Assembly: GCA_001436895.1 (NCBI GenBank)
Contig: JQAY01000001.1
Location: forward strand, 76,776 to 140,775
DNA length: 64,000 bases
Reading direction: 5' to 3'
DNA from: Weissella confusa
Lineage (GTDB): Bacteria; Bacillota; Bacilli; Lactobacillales; Lactobacillaceae
Below the pieces are notes generated by a model. It made no database searches, was not told where the DNA came from, and saw only the letters and a list, made by a program, of their open reading frames with translations. Below are positions 8,010 through 15,813 of this stretch, piece by piece. The translations under genes were made by a program, and so were the position numbers. Position 1 is the first letter of the stretch; every line of letters starts with the position of its first letter.

Positions 8010-9155
8010 ATGACAGAGCAGAATAGAAGTGAGCGATTGCGTGTTAGTAAGCGTCGCAACATCCGTTGGGGACGCGTTATTGGTACAGGGATAGTCGTTG
8101 TGCTGTTAGCGTTGGTCGGTGTTGTGGGCTTTGCGTCGATGCGTGCCAAGACGGTGGTCGACAAGACTTATCAAGATGCAGGTATGAAAAAGTCGCGTGA
8201 TGTATCCGCAACGATTCGAGACGGAAAGCCGTTTTCGGTCTTGTTGATGGGAACTGATACGGGTGAACTTGGGCGTAACGACAAGGGTCGCACGGATTCA
8301 CTGATGATTATGACGATCAATCCGCAAAAAGAGGAAACGACGATTATGTCGATTCCGCGTGATACTTTAGTTGCTGTGCCTGGTTATGAAGATACTTTCC
8401 CGCAAAAGATTAACGCCGCTTATGAATTGGGATCAGCCAAGACAGCGATTAAAACGGTGCAAGATTGGTTGAATATTCCAATTGACTATTATGCACTCGT
8501 TAATATGGGTGGCTTGGAGCAAGTTGTTGATGAAATTGGTGGCGTGAAAGTGAAGTCACCGCTCACGTTTGACTATAATCCAGATACCGCACACGCAACA
8601 CCCGGAAATTTGTATAGCTTTGTAAAGGACAGTTCGACATTTACGCATACTGGTGAGGACGGCAAAACAAAGACGTATACCAAAATGGATGGTAAGGCCG
8701 CATTAGCTTTCTCGCGCATGCGTTACGATGATCCGCGCGGTGATTATGGTCGTCAACAACGCCAACGTTTAGTGCTGGAAACAGTTGTCGATAAGGCCAA
8801 GGCTAATCCCACAAAATTATTAACGGATGGATTCATGACATCGCTATCTAAATCCGTGAAGACCGATTTGACGTTTGGCGATATGACAACGATTGGCACG
8901 AAGTATTTAAATGCCACAAAGAATATCAAGTCAGATTATATTCAAGGACAGGGGTACGACTTGGCGTCGGGGTCTACTGAAGTTGTGTCACGTCAAGAAG
9001 AACAACGTGCGACGAATGTGTTGCGCCGGTCATTGAACTTGGATGCAGCCGAAACCGGTAACTTGTATGCTGGTAAGATTTCTGATGAAGATGTTGCCGC
9101 AATCGGTGTGCCAACAATGGCAGCATCTGCTGGTACAGCAACGCAAGCGCAATAG
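8010..9155 (+). CDS. LytR-CpsA-Psr (LCP) family cell-wall glycopolymer ligase
   Basis: LCP enzymes transfer undecaprenyl-linked polymers such as teichoic acid or capsule onto peptidoglycan outside the membrane. The 381-residue protein has a basic cytoplasmic tail (MTEQNRSERLRVSKRR), a TM helix at about 23-43, and the LCP domain: VLLMGTDTGE...GRTDSLMIMTINP, TTIMSIPRDTLV with the conserved Arg, KINAAYELG, the Arg-rich FSRMRYDDPRGDYGRQQRQR. ATG 8010 is preferred over GTG 8004 because GAGGAG ends ten bases before it. The promoter copies that of the two-component operon directly upstream, so it is likely part of that envelope-related regulon. Confidence 0.93.
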   Translation: MTEQNRSERLRVSKRRNIRWGRVIGTGIVVVLLALVGVVGFASMRAKTVVDKTYQDAGMKKSRDVSATIRDGKPFSVLLMGTDTGELGRNDKGRTDSLMIMTINPQKEETTIMSIPRDTLVAVPGYEDTFPQKINAAYELGSAKTAIKTVQDWLNIPIDYYALVNMGGLEQVVDEIGGVKVKSPLTFDYNPDTAHATPGNLYSFVKDSSTFTHTGEDGKTKTYTKMDGKAALAFSRMRYDDPRGDYGRQQRQRLVLETVVDKAKANPTKLLTDGFMTSLSKSVKTDLTFGDMTTIGTKYLNATKNIKSDYIQGQGYDLASGSTEVVSRQEEQRATNVLRRSLNLDAAETGNLYAGKISDEDVAAIGVPTMAASAGTATQAQ

Positions 9156-9221
9156 ACTAGTTGACTAATCTAGTACACTTAATGAAGACACAGCATCATT
9201 GAGAGTGAAAGGTTGGACGCT

Positions 9222-9824
9222 ATGACGCAATTAACGTTTGTATACGGCACGATGGCTTCGGGAAAATCGATTGAAATTCTGAAAGTGGCCCATAATTATG
9301 AGGTACAGGGACGTAAGCCGATGCTCCTGACTTCAGCATTAGATGACCGCACGAATGTCGGTGAAATTTCGTCGCGCATTGGCCTTAAGCAGGACGCGGG
9401 CATTATTCATGCCACGGACGACCTTTTCGAAATGGTTGCGGGGCAAGCTGAACAACCGGCGATTGTGTTGATTGATGAAGCGCAATTTATGACGCGTGAA
9501 CAAGTCATGCAACTAGCGCATATCGTGGATGATTTGGATATTCCGGTGATGGCGTTTGGTTTGAAAAATGATTTCTCAAATCACCTATTTCCGGGATCTG
9601 AGGCGTTGTTGATTTTTGCGGATAAGTTGGAAGAAATGAAGACGCTTGATTCATTTGGCACGAAAAAGGCCACGATGAATTTACGCATTCATGATGGTAA
9701 GCCAGTGTATGAAGGTGAGCAAATTGAAATTGGTGGGGATGAAGCATATCTGCCAGTTTCTCGTTATCATTACTATCACCCGGATGAAGCAGCTATTGCG
9801 GCCCGCTTCCGTAAACAAAATTAG
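9222..9824 (+). CDS. tdk: Thymidine kinase without zinc-binding cysteines
   Basis: Phosphorylates thymidine to dTMP in the salvage pathway. The 200-residue protein has the P-loop GTMASGKS (9-16), the switch aspartate region DDRTNVGEISSR, the catalytic base Glu in LIDEAQFM, and the thymidine-binding IGGDEAYLPVSRYHY. In type II thymidine kinases two CxxC/CxxH pairs bind a structural zinc; here they read DSFG and PVSRYH, so all cysteine ligands are absent while the catalytic parts are intact. ATG 9222 follows GAAAGG by nine bases. In many lactobacilli tdk precedes prfA; here it is alone. Function is likely retained. Confidence 0.9.
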   Translation: MTQLTFVYGTMASGKSIEILKVAHNYEVQGRKPMLLTSALDDRTNVGEISSRIGLKQDAGIIHATDDLFEMVAGQAEQPAIVLIDEAQFMTREQVMQLAHIVDDLDIPVMAFGLKNDFSNHLFPGSEALLIFADKLEEMKTLDSFGTKKATMNLRIHDGKPVYEGEQIEIGGDEAYLPVSRYHYYHPDEAAIAARFRKQN

Positions 9825-9831
9825 TGAATCA

Positions 9832-9866
9832 AGCCACTGACGTTTTTGCGACAGTGGCTTTTTCAT
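9832..9866 (+). terminator. Terminator after tdk
   Basis: AGCCACTG/CAGTGGCT stem followed by TTTTTC. Confidence 0.85.
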
Positions 9867-9909
9867 ATTCATGATATATTGGAAGAAATAGGTTTTGGGG
9901 GATAACGAG

Positions 9910-10866
9910 ATGACAACAACGGCATATATGATGACTGATACTGAAGGTGTTGTGCAAGGCGATTTTGTCGAGCGTGACTTGCCTGAGTTATCAGCTGGTG
10001 AAATTCAAATTCAAACGGCTTTTTCAAGTGTGAACTACAAAGATTACTTGGCAAGTTTGCCCAAGGGTGGCGTGATTCGCCAATATCCAATGGTGCCGGG
10101 AATTGATGTGAGTGGAACGGTAGTGGCGTCGAAGTCAGGGGCGTTTACAGTTGGCGACGAAGTGCTGGTGACTGGCTATGACCTCGGCGTTCGTCATGAC
10201 GGTGGTTTTGCGACGCAAGTGCAAGTGCCAGCGGAATGGGCGGTTAAGTTACCAGCTGGTCTTTCTTTGCAAGATGCGATGGCAATTGGCACAGCTGGGT
10301 TTACGGCTGGGTTGGCCATTATGAAGTTGGAAGGGTTGCGGATGCGCGTTGCTGATCAACCCAAGATTGCCGTGACTGGTGCAGCTGGTGGTGTAGGTAG
10401 CGTTGCGTTGGCATTGTTGCAAGCTAGTGGCTATCAAAATGTGACGCCGATTGTGCACCGCGGTGGAGAAGGTGAAACGACGGCCGATGATATTCTGGCA
10501 TTGCCGAATAAGCCACTTTTGTCGCAAACTTACGACTATGTTATCGACACGGTTGGTGGTGAGCTGGCAGCTAAGTTGATTGCGATGCTTCACTATAACG
10601 GTGCCATTGCCATGACAGGAAATGCGGGTGGTGTTGATTTACCAACGTCAGTGTTCCCACTGATTTTACGTGGTGTTAGCATCTTGGGTGTTGATTCAGT
10701 GGCAGCAGATATGCCGACACGCCAATTGTTGTGGCAACGTTTCGCGGCTGATTGGCATGTGATGAATGAGCTGCCAGTTGAACAAGTGCCTTTTGAAAAG
10801 TTGCCAGATGTGCTTGATGCGTTTGCAGCACATACGCATAAGGGACGTACAATTTTGACATTCTAA
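9910..10866 (+). CDS. YhdH/YhfP-type medium-chain quinone oxidoreductase (acrylyl-CoA reductase-like)
   Basis: A 318-residue NAD(P)H-dependent reductase of the zinc-free MDR superfamily. VPGIDVSGTVVAS, VGDEVLVTGYDLGVRHDGGFA and AMAIGTAGFTAGLAI match the YhdH/AcuI subgroup closely, and VTGAAGGVGSVALALL is the Rossmann dinucleotide motif. The physiological substrate of the subgroup in lactobacilli is unclear; the E. coli member reduces acrylyl-CoA. ATG 9910 has GGGGGAT upstream; TTG 9895 in frame is less likely. Single-gene unit between two terminators. Confidence 0.88.
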   Translation: MTTTAYMMTDTEGVVQGDFVERDLPELSAGEIQIQTAFSSVNYKDYLASLPKGGVIRQYPMVPGIDVSGTVVASKSGAFTVGDEVLVTGYDLGVRHDGGFATQVQVPAEWAVKLPAGLSLQDAMAIGTAGFTAGLAIMKLEGLRMRVADQPKIAVTGAAGGVGSVALALLQASGYQNVTPIVHRGGEGETTADDILALPNKPLLSQTYDYVIDTVGGELAAKLIAMLHYNGAIAMTGNAGGVDLPTSVFPLILRGVSILGVDSVAADMPTRQLLWQRFAADWHVMNELPVEQVPFEKLPDVLDAFAAHTHKGRTILTF

Positions 10867-10867
10867 A

Positions 10868-10917
10868 CAAATAAGCGGAACAAGTTTGGATAAGACTTGT
10901 TCCGCTTATTTTTTATT
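10868..10917. terminator. Bidirectional terminator between convergent genes
   Basis: Perfect 16-bp stem AATAAGCGGAACAAGT/ACTTGTTCCGCTTATT with a T tract on the plus side and an A-rich flank serving the minus strand. Confidence 0.9.
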
Positions 10918-11608
10918 GGTTTACCACCCATTCGCCGCCGTTGGGGGTCATGTTATATTTCACACTGATATTGTGGATGTAAAAAAAGTAATAGTACCCA
11001 CTAGCGTTAGCAACCAAGGTATTAGCATTTGTATCCCAGTGGAGATTTGAGAGTGTTCCCCGGTAATCATTGCCTTGGTATTTAACGGAAATGGTTGCAC
11101 CTTGTGTAGTGGCACCATTTGGGCCGATATTAGTCAAATCCTGTGAATAATAAATTTGATGCAACAATTTCATGGCATCTGCCACTGCCATATTAGTTCC
11201 GGTGACTTTACCGTTTGTGGCACTTGTGACAGGTAGCCAGATGTTACCGAACCAAATAGAAGTTTGTGCGCCATTACTGGACACCAGGATGTTGTAACTA
11301 TTTGACCAATAGAGTTGGCCAACGTTCGTATATGGTGGTGTCGTGAATGGTGTGTAGGTGTATTTTGGCATGCTATTAAAATACACGGTATAAAAATCAG
11401 AGCGACCCTCCGAAGACTGCAGGGCGGTGACCGTCTTGTTCAGTTGGTCGGTTTGAGCTGTCATCGTTGCCGTTATATTTCGAATACGGTTGGCGTCATT
11501 CATATCGCCGTTGAAGGTCAGAATTGTGTAAGCACTAGCAAATACAGTCGTTGTCGCAATCAGTGTGATGACTGCAGTCACGACAATCGTTGATATCCGC
11601 TTTTTCAT
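10913..11608 (-). CDS. Exported protein of unknown function
   Basis: A 231-residue protein with an N-terminal signal/anchor (about 5-27, ISTIVVTAVITLIATTTVFASAY), a short helical region and a C-terminal domain of about 160 residues rich in Asn, Tyr, Thr and Ser. Residues 28-65 (FNGDMNDANRIRNITATM and following) align with residues 34-70 of the protein encoded just upstream (FDGDKQAGNQIGTIANQL), so the two share an N-terminal module. It is second in a two-gene operon, 5 bp after the first. No recognised domain; possibly a cell-surface component. Confidence 0.7.
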   Translation of the reverse strand: MKKRISTIVVTAVITLIATTTVFASAYTILTFNGDMNDANRIRNITATMTAQTDQLNKTVTALQSSEGRSDFYTVYFNSMPKYTYTPFTTPPYTNVGQLYWSNSYNILVSSNGAQTSIWFGNIWLPVTSATNGKVTGTNMAVADAMKLLHQIYYSQDLTNIGPNGATTQGATISVKYQGNDYRGTLSNLHWDTNANTLVANASGYYYFFYIHNISVKYNMTPNGGEWVVNQ

Positions 11609-11613
11609 AACGC

Positions 11614-12012
11614 TTATTGTTTGACGTTAGAAGTGTTTGTTGACGGATCTAGTGAATTTGCTTGCGCAGCTTGCGATGTAGCGGATTCAGCCGCGGTTTG
11701 TGCGGAACTAGCATTGCTAATGGCGTTTTGAACTGAAGTTGCATAGTTGTTTGCTGCAGTAATTTCGTCGTTGGCTTTCTTTACGTCAGAAGCGTGTGAT
11801 GCCTTTTCTGAAGTTAAGTTTTGAGCAGTACCAGCAAGATTGTCAGCAGTTGTTTTCAACTGATTAGCAATCGTACCGATTTGATTGCCTGCTTGTTTGT
11901 CACCGTCGAATCCGCCAATGTGATAGGCTGCAAATCCGACAGTAGAAACAGCAGTTAAAGCTGCAAGAGTGATAAGTGTACGCTTAGCGAAGCGTCGACA
12001 TGAATTTTTCAT
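11614..12012 (-). CDS. Exported Ala-rich helical protein of unknown function
   Basis: A 132-residue protein with a basic start, a hydrophobic signal/anchor (about 12-30), then an Ala/Asn/Thr/Ser-rich stretch predicted to be a long helix or coiled coil (about 40-120), ending in a polar tail. It lacks cysteines apart from one in the basic start. First gene of a divergent two-gene operon with its partner at 10913-11608, which repeats its N-terminal module. AAAGGGG is the ribosome binding site. Could pair with its partner at the cell surface; this is inference. Confidence 0.65.
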   Translation of the reverse strand: MKNSCRRFAKRTLITLAALTAVSTVGFAAYHIGGFDGDKQAGNQIGTIANQLKTTADNLAGTAQNLTSEKASHASDVKKANDEITAANNYATSVQNAISNASSAQTAAESATSQAAQANSLDPSTNTSNVKQ

Positions 12013-12335
12013 AATGTAACCCCTTTCATGCTTTGAATTATAAAGCGGAATATTCGAGATACGAATAACTGCTTTTTAACGACTAATTAAAAATAAGTAA
12101 CGTTTCATATGTATGATACAAAAAGTCTGCGAATGAGCTTTGTAGCATGGTTGAAGTCCTGATTTACGGAAAAGCAAATCGACATTTTACTTACCGAACA
12201 TTAATAGTCAATATATATATTTTTTTAAAACGTTTAACTATAAATATGAACAAAATGCATATTGTCATGAAGAAAGTTCGGTGTTATCCTTAATTCAACC
12301 TTTAAGGGGACATACATTAAGGAGTATAGAGGGAC
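12013..12335. other. Divergent intergenic region of 323 bp
   Basis: Very AT-rich. It holds the promoter and PurBox-like sites of the phn operon (described separately) at 12190-12290 and must also hold the promoter of the minus-strand pair, which I cannot place with confidence. No further gene is seen. Confidence 0.5.
12190..12290 (+). promoter_or_regulatory. phnD promoter with two PurBox-like operators
   Basis: TTGTCA (12262-12267), 17-bp spacer, TATCCT (12285-12290). Two sites match 12 of 13 positions of the PurR consensus AWWWCCGAACWWT: 12190-12202 on the plus strand and 12273-12285 on the minus strand, the latter filling the spacer up to the -10 box. TTAAAACGTTTAAC at 12225-12238 recurs nearly unchanged before the BMP gene (35159-35172). 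PurR control is inferred. Confidence 0.6.
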
Positions 12336-13268
12336 ATGTTTAAAAAGCTTGTTGCAGGGGCTGCACTTACGATTGCAGCTTCAACGCTTGTTACTGCATT
12401 GCCAGCCGCATCAGTTGATGCCGCTTCAAAGAAAGTTAGCTTGAAGGAGTTGAACGTTCAATTCGTTCCATCATCACAAGCTGACACGATCCAAGCGAAG
12501 GCTAAGCCATTGGAAAAGTTGCTAAAGAAGCAATTGGGGATTCCAGTGCACGTAACCATCTCAACTGACTACAACACGGTTGTTGAGGCGATGGGTTCAA
12601 AGAAGGTGGATATGGGATTCTTGCCACCTGACCCATACGTACACGCACACGAGCAATACGGTGCCAAGGTTATCTTGCAATCAGAGCGTTACGGTATTAA
12701 CGACAAGAAGGGCGACGGTTCAAACACGGACAAGCTTGTTGATTACTACCGCGCAATTGTCTTGGTAAAGAAGGACTCAAAGATCAAGTCAGTGAAGGAC
12801 TTGAAGGGTAAGAAGATTGCCGTTCAAGATACGACTTCAGACGCGGGTTACATGTTCCCAGTCGTTGACTTGAAGAAGAAGGGTATGAACGTTGTGAAGG
12901 ACTCTGACCTAGTTACGGTTAAGGGTCACGACCAAGGTGTTTTGTCAGTCTTGAACGGCGACACAGACGCAGCATTTATCTTTGATGATGCTCGTAATGT
13001 TGTTAAGAAGGACAACCCAGATATCTTCAAGCAAACGCGTGCTTTGATGTACACGTCAAAGATTCCTAACGATACAATTGCTTTGCGTAAGGGTATCTCA
13101 GCTAAGGATTCAAAGGCTATCCAAAACGCCATGATCAAGGTATCAAAGACGGCTGAGGGTAAGAAGGTTTTGAACGATGTCTACAGCTGGGCCGGTGTTG
13201 CGAAGTCAAAGGATTCAAACTTTGACATCGTCCGCGATTACCAAAAGCAAATTGAAGACATCAAGTAG
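12336..13268 (+). CDS. phnD: PhnD-type substrate-binding protein of an ABC importer
   Basis: Extracellular binding protein of the phosphate/phosphite/phosphonate ABC family. The 310-residue protein has a signal peptide (1-30, with VDA-AS as probable cleavage site) but no lipobox cysteine, unusual for a Gram-positive binding protein. The mature part shows ELNVQFVPSSQADT, the conserved SDYNTVVEAMGSKKVDMGFLPPDPYVHA (ligand loop), DLKGKKIAVQDTTSDAGYMFPV and a conserved C-terminal helix. First gene of phnD-phnC-phnE-phnE. The PurBox-like operators and the downstream nucleotidase suggest that the ligand may be a nucleotide or other organophosphate and not necessarily a phosphonate. Confidence 0.9.
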   Translation: MFKKLVAGAALTIAASTLVTALPAASVDAASKKVSLKELNVQFVPSSQADTIQAKAKPLEKLLKKQLGIPVHVTISTDYNTVVEAMGSKKVDMGFLPPDPYVHAHEQYGAKVILQSERYGINDKKGDGSNTDKLVDYYRAIVLVKKDSKIKSVKDLKGKKIAVQDTTSDAGYMFPVVDLKKKGMNVVKDSDLVTVKGHDQGVLSVLNGDTDAAFIFDDARNVVKKDNPDIFKQTRALMYTSKIPNDTIALRKGISAKDSKAIQNAMIKVSKTAEGKKVLNDVYSWAGVAKSKDSNFDIVRDYQKQIEDIK

Positions 13269-13277
13269 GCTTGATTT

Positions 13278-13340
13278 CTAAATAAAACGAGAAGAACGGG
13301 CTTTACTGGCAGCGCCCAGTGAGGTCCGTTCTTCGTACAT
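13278..13340 (+). terminator. Hairpin between phnD and phnC
   Basis: GAAGAACGGGC (about 13291-13301) pairs imperfectly with GGTCCGTTCTTC (13322-13334), followed by GTACATATC without a T run. It may act as a partial terminator or mRNA stabiliser that keeps the binding protein transcript in excess of phnCEE, a common pattern. Confidence 0.5.
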
Positions 13341-13410
13341 ATCATGTAAAACGGTTCAGCAAAATTCGCTGGATTTGGTTAACAAGGTTAAACAAGAGTG
13401 GAGAGTTATT

Positions 13411-14178
13411 ATGACAGCCCAAAAAGGCACGATTAAAGTTAACAACGTTTCAAAGATTTATCCGAACGGCACGGTTGGTTTGGATAACATTAACTTGGAT
13501 ATCGCTTCAGGTGAGTTCGTTGTGATTGTTGGTCTTTCAGGAGCCGGTAAGAGTACGTTGTTGCGTGCCATCAACCGACTACACGATGTGACGTCAGGTG
13601 AAATCTTGATTGATGGTGAAGATATCACGGTTGCGAAGGGACGTAAGCTTCGCGAATTGCGTCGTAACATCGCCATGATTTTCCAAAACTTTAACTTGGT
13701 AAAACGCGCATCAGTGGCCCGTAACGTATTGGCTGGACGCGTGGGTTACTACTCAACGTTCAAGAGCACGTTCGGGCTTTTCTCTAAGGAAGATAAGGCG
13801 AAAGCAGCCGAAAACTTGGATAAGGTTAACATGCTCGACAAATACTATACGCGTGCCGATGAGTTGTCTGGTGGACAACAACAACGTGTCGCCATTGCGC
13901 GTGCCATGATGCAATCACCAACGGTTGTCCTGGCTGACGAGCCAATCGCCTCACTTGATCCAAAGACGACCAAGATGGTTATGGATGACTTGAAGCGTTT
14001 GAACACGGAAATGGGCATGACGGTTGTGGTTAACTTGCACAGTGTGCCACTTGCCATGGAATACGCAACGCGCATCATTGGGTTGCGTGCGGGTCAACTT
14101 GTTTATGACAAGCCAATCGCAGAAGTTAACAAGGATGACTTTGACGGTATTTACGCTGAAGCAACAGATGGAGAATAG
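13411..14178 (+). CDS. phnC: PhnC-type ABC transporter ATPase
   Basis: A 255-residue nucleotide-binding subunit. Walker [11 protein letters not shown]-loop MIFQNFNLV, signature [14 protein letters not shown], Walker [13 protein letters not shown] and H-loop NLHSV are all intact, and the domain length fits PhnC. ATG 13411 with GGAG upstream is preferred over TTG 13375. It precedes two permease genes with close spacing, so the transporter is complete. Energises uptake of the PhnD ligand. Confidence 0.93.
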   Translation: MTAQKGTIKVNNVSKIYPNGTVGLDNINLDIASGEFVVIVGLSGAGKSTLLRAINRLHDVTSGEILIDGEDITVAKGRKLRELRRNIAMIFQNFNLVKRASVARNVLAGRVGYYSTFKSTFGLFSKEDKAKAAENLDKVNMLDKYYTRADELSGGQQQRVAIARAMMQSPTVVLADEPIASLDPKTTKMVMDDLKRLNTEMGMTVVVNLHSVPLAMEYATRIIGLRAGQLVYDKPIAEVNKDDFDGIYAEATDGE

Positions 14179-14181
14179 ACG

Positions 14182-14964
14182 ATGAATGTAAGTTTACCTG
14201 AACAGCGTTTCAGCGAAAAATGGCACGTCAAGGGTCTACTGGCAACGCTTCTAGTTGTATTAATTTTGTTTGGATCAGGACGCATGACGGGTGTCTCAAC
14301 TGATTTCAGTTGGGAACAATTCATGGATATCTTGATTAAGATGATGAATCCAGATTGGTCATACGTCACGGCGGTGATTACGCCAATTTTGCAGACGATT
14401 CAAATGGCTTTGGTTGGAACTTTGTTGGGAACGATTATTGCGGTGCCGTTTAGTTTGTTGGCAGCCCGTAATTTGATGAAGAACACAATCGTGCGTGGTA
14501 TCGTCCGTTTCTTCTTGAACTTGGTGCGTGCCTTGCCTGACTTGTTGTTGGCAGCGTTGTTCGTTGCGATTGTTGGTATTGGTCCGATGGCCGGTGTCGG
14601 CGCTTTGACGATTTTCAGTTTTGGTATGATTTCAAAGTTGTTCTATGAAGCAATCGAAACGATTGATGAAGGACCAATTGAAGCGTTGACGGCCGCAGGT
14701 GCCAACAGCGTGCAAACGATTGTGTTTGCGGTTATCCCACAAGTCTTCAACCAATTCTTGAGTTACTTCCTATACACATTGGAAATCAATGTCCGTGCCT
14801 CAACGGTGCTTGGATATTTGGGAGCCGGTGGTGTTGGATTGTTCTTGAGTCAGACACTTTCAATGTTCCGTTACGATCGCACGGCCGTGGTTATCTTGGC
14901 TATCTTGGTTGTCGTGGTGATTGTTGACGGTATTTCAAATCGATTGCGGGAGGCGTTGGCATAA
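14182..14964 (+). CDS. phnE: PhnE-type ABC transporter permease, first subunit
   Basis: A 260-residue membrane protein with about six transmembrane segments and the EAA-like coupling loop EAIETIDEGPIEALTAAGANSVQTIVF (about 150-177) that contacts the ATPase. N-terminal TM is followed by the soluble segment seen in PhnE proteins (FMDILIKMMNPDWSYV). It starts 3 bp after phnC and its stop overlaps the start of the second permease gene (TAATG). Confidence 0.92.
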   Translation: MNVSLPEQRFSEKWHVKGLLATLLVVLILFGSGRMTGVSTDFSWEQFMDILIKMMNPDWSYVTAVITPILQTIQMALVGTLLGTIIAVPFSLLAARNLMKNTIVRGIVRFFLNLVRALPDLLLAALFVAIVGIGPMAGVGALTIFSFGMISKLFYEAIETIDEGPIEALTAAGANSVQTIVFAVIPQVFNQFLSYFLYTLEINVRASTVLGYLGAGGVGLFLSQTLSMFRYDRTAVVILAILVVVVIVDGISNRLREALA

Positions 14965-15758
14965 TGCAAGTAGTTAAGCAAAGTCCTTGGCACCGTTATC
15001 GTCCTTGGATTATTACAGTGTTGGTTGTTGCGTTGTTTGCCTGGGCTTTTTCTGGGATTCCAATGTCATCAGTTAAGCCACAAGCACTATTGATTACGAA
15101 GGCTATTTTCACAGGATTGTTCCATCCGGATTGGTCTTACGTTTATACAGGGGATGGCGAAGATTTGATCACAGCGTTGGTTGAAACGCTGGCCATCGCC
15201 TTCTTAGGAACGTTCATCTCAGCTATTTTGTCAGTGCCATTCGCCTTCTTGGCAGCCCGCACGAAGAAGGGGTTCTTCACGCCACGTTCAACGTTGGGTA
15301 AGGTGATTTTGACGGTTATTCGTGTTTTCCCTGAAATCGTGATGGCCATCATGTTCATCAAGGCGGTTGGCCCTGGTGCCTATGCTGGTGTGTTGGCGGT
15401 CTCAATTCACTCAATTGGTATGTTGGGTAAGTTGTTCTCAGAAGCGGTTGAAAACATTGACCGCGGACCAAATGAAGCCATCGTGGCAGCTGGTGGATCA
15501 GCGCTTGATGGGTTGACGTTGGCAACGTTGCCAGCAGTCATGCCTGAATTTATGAATTACACACTATACCGATTTGAAATCGCGGTTCGTTCAGCGGCTA
15601 TCTTGGGTATGGTTGGTGCCGGTGGTATCGGTGCGCCATTGATTTTTGCTTTGCAAACACGTCAATGGCCAAAGGTTGGTATCATTTTGCTGGGCATCAT
15701 CATCATGGTGACGGTCATTGACTTCTTGTCAGGTCAATTGCGTAAGCGCCTAGTCTAA
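14964..15758 (+). CDS. phnE: PhnE-type ABC transporter permease, second subunit
   Basis: A 264-residue paralogue of the first permease, with the coupling loop EAVENIDRGPNEAIVAAGGSALDGL. Two different PhnE subunits form a heterodimeric channel, as in many Gram-positive phn operons. Start codon overlaps the stop of the first permease; GGGAGG provides the ribosome binding site. A terminator follows. Confidence 0.92.
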   Translation: MQVVKQSPWHRYRPWIITVLVVALFAWAFSGIPMSSVKPQALLITKAIFTGLFHPDWSYVYTGDGEDLITALVETLAIAFLGTFISAILSVPFAFLAARTKKGFFTPRSTLGKVILTVIRVFPEIVMAIMFIKAVGPGAYAGVLAVSIHSIGMLGKLFSEAVENIDRGPNEAIVAAGGSALDGLTLATLPAVMPEFMNYTLYRFEIAVRSAAILGMVGAGGIGAPLIFALQTRQWPKVGIILLGIIIMVTVIDFLSGQLRKRLV

Positions 15759-15766
15759 TAGGTTAG

Positions 15767-15799
15767 AAGGTCATCGAGTACTCGGTGGCCTTCTCTGTT
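15767..15799 (+). terminator. Terminator after phnE2
   Basis: GAAGGTCATCGAGT/ACTCGGTGGCCTTC stem with wobble pairs, followed by TCTGTTT. Read-through into the nucleotidase gene, 14 bp later, is possible. Confidence 0.75.
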
Positions 15800-15813
15800 T
15801 AAAGGAGTACAAC

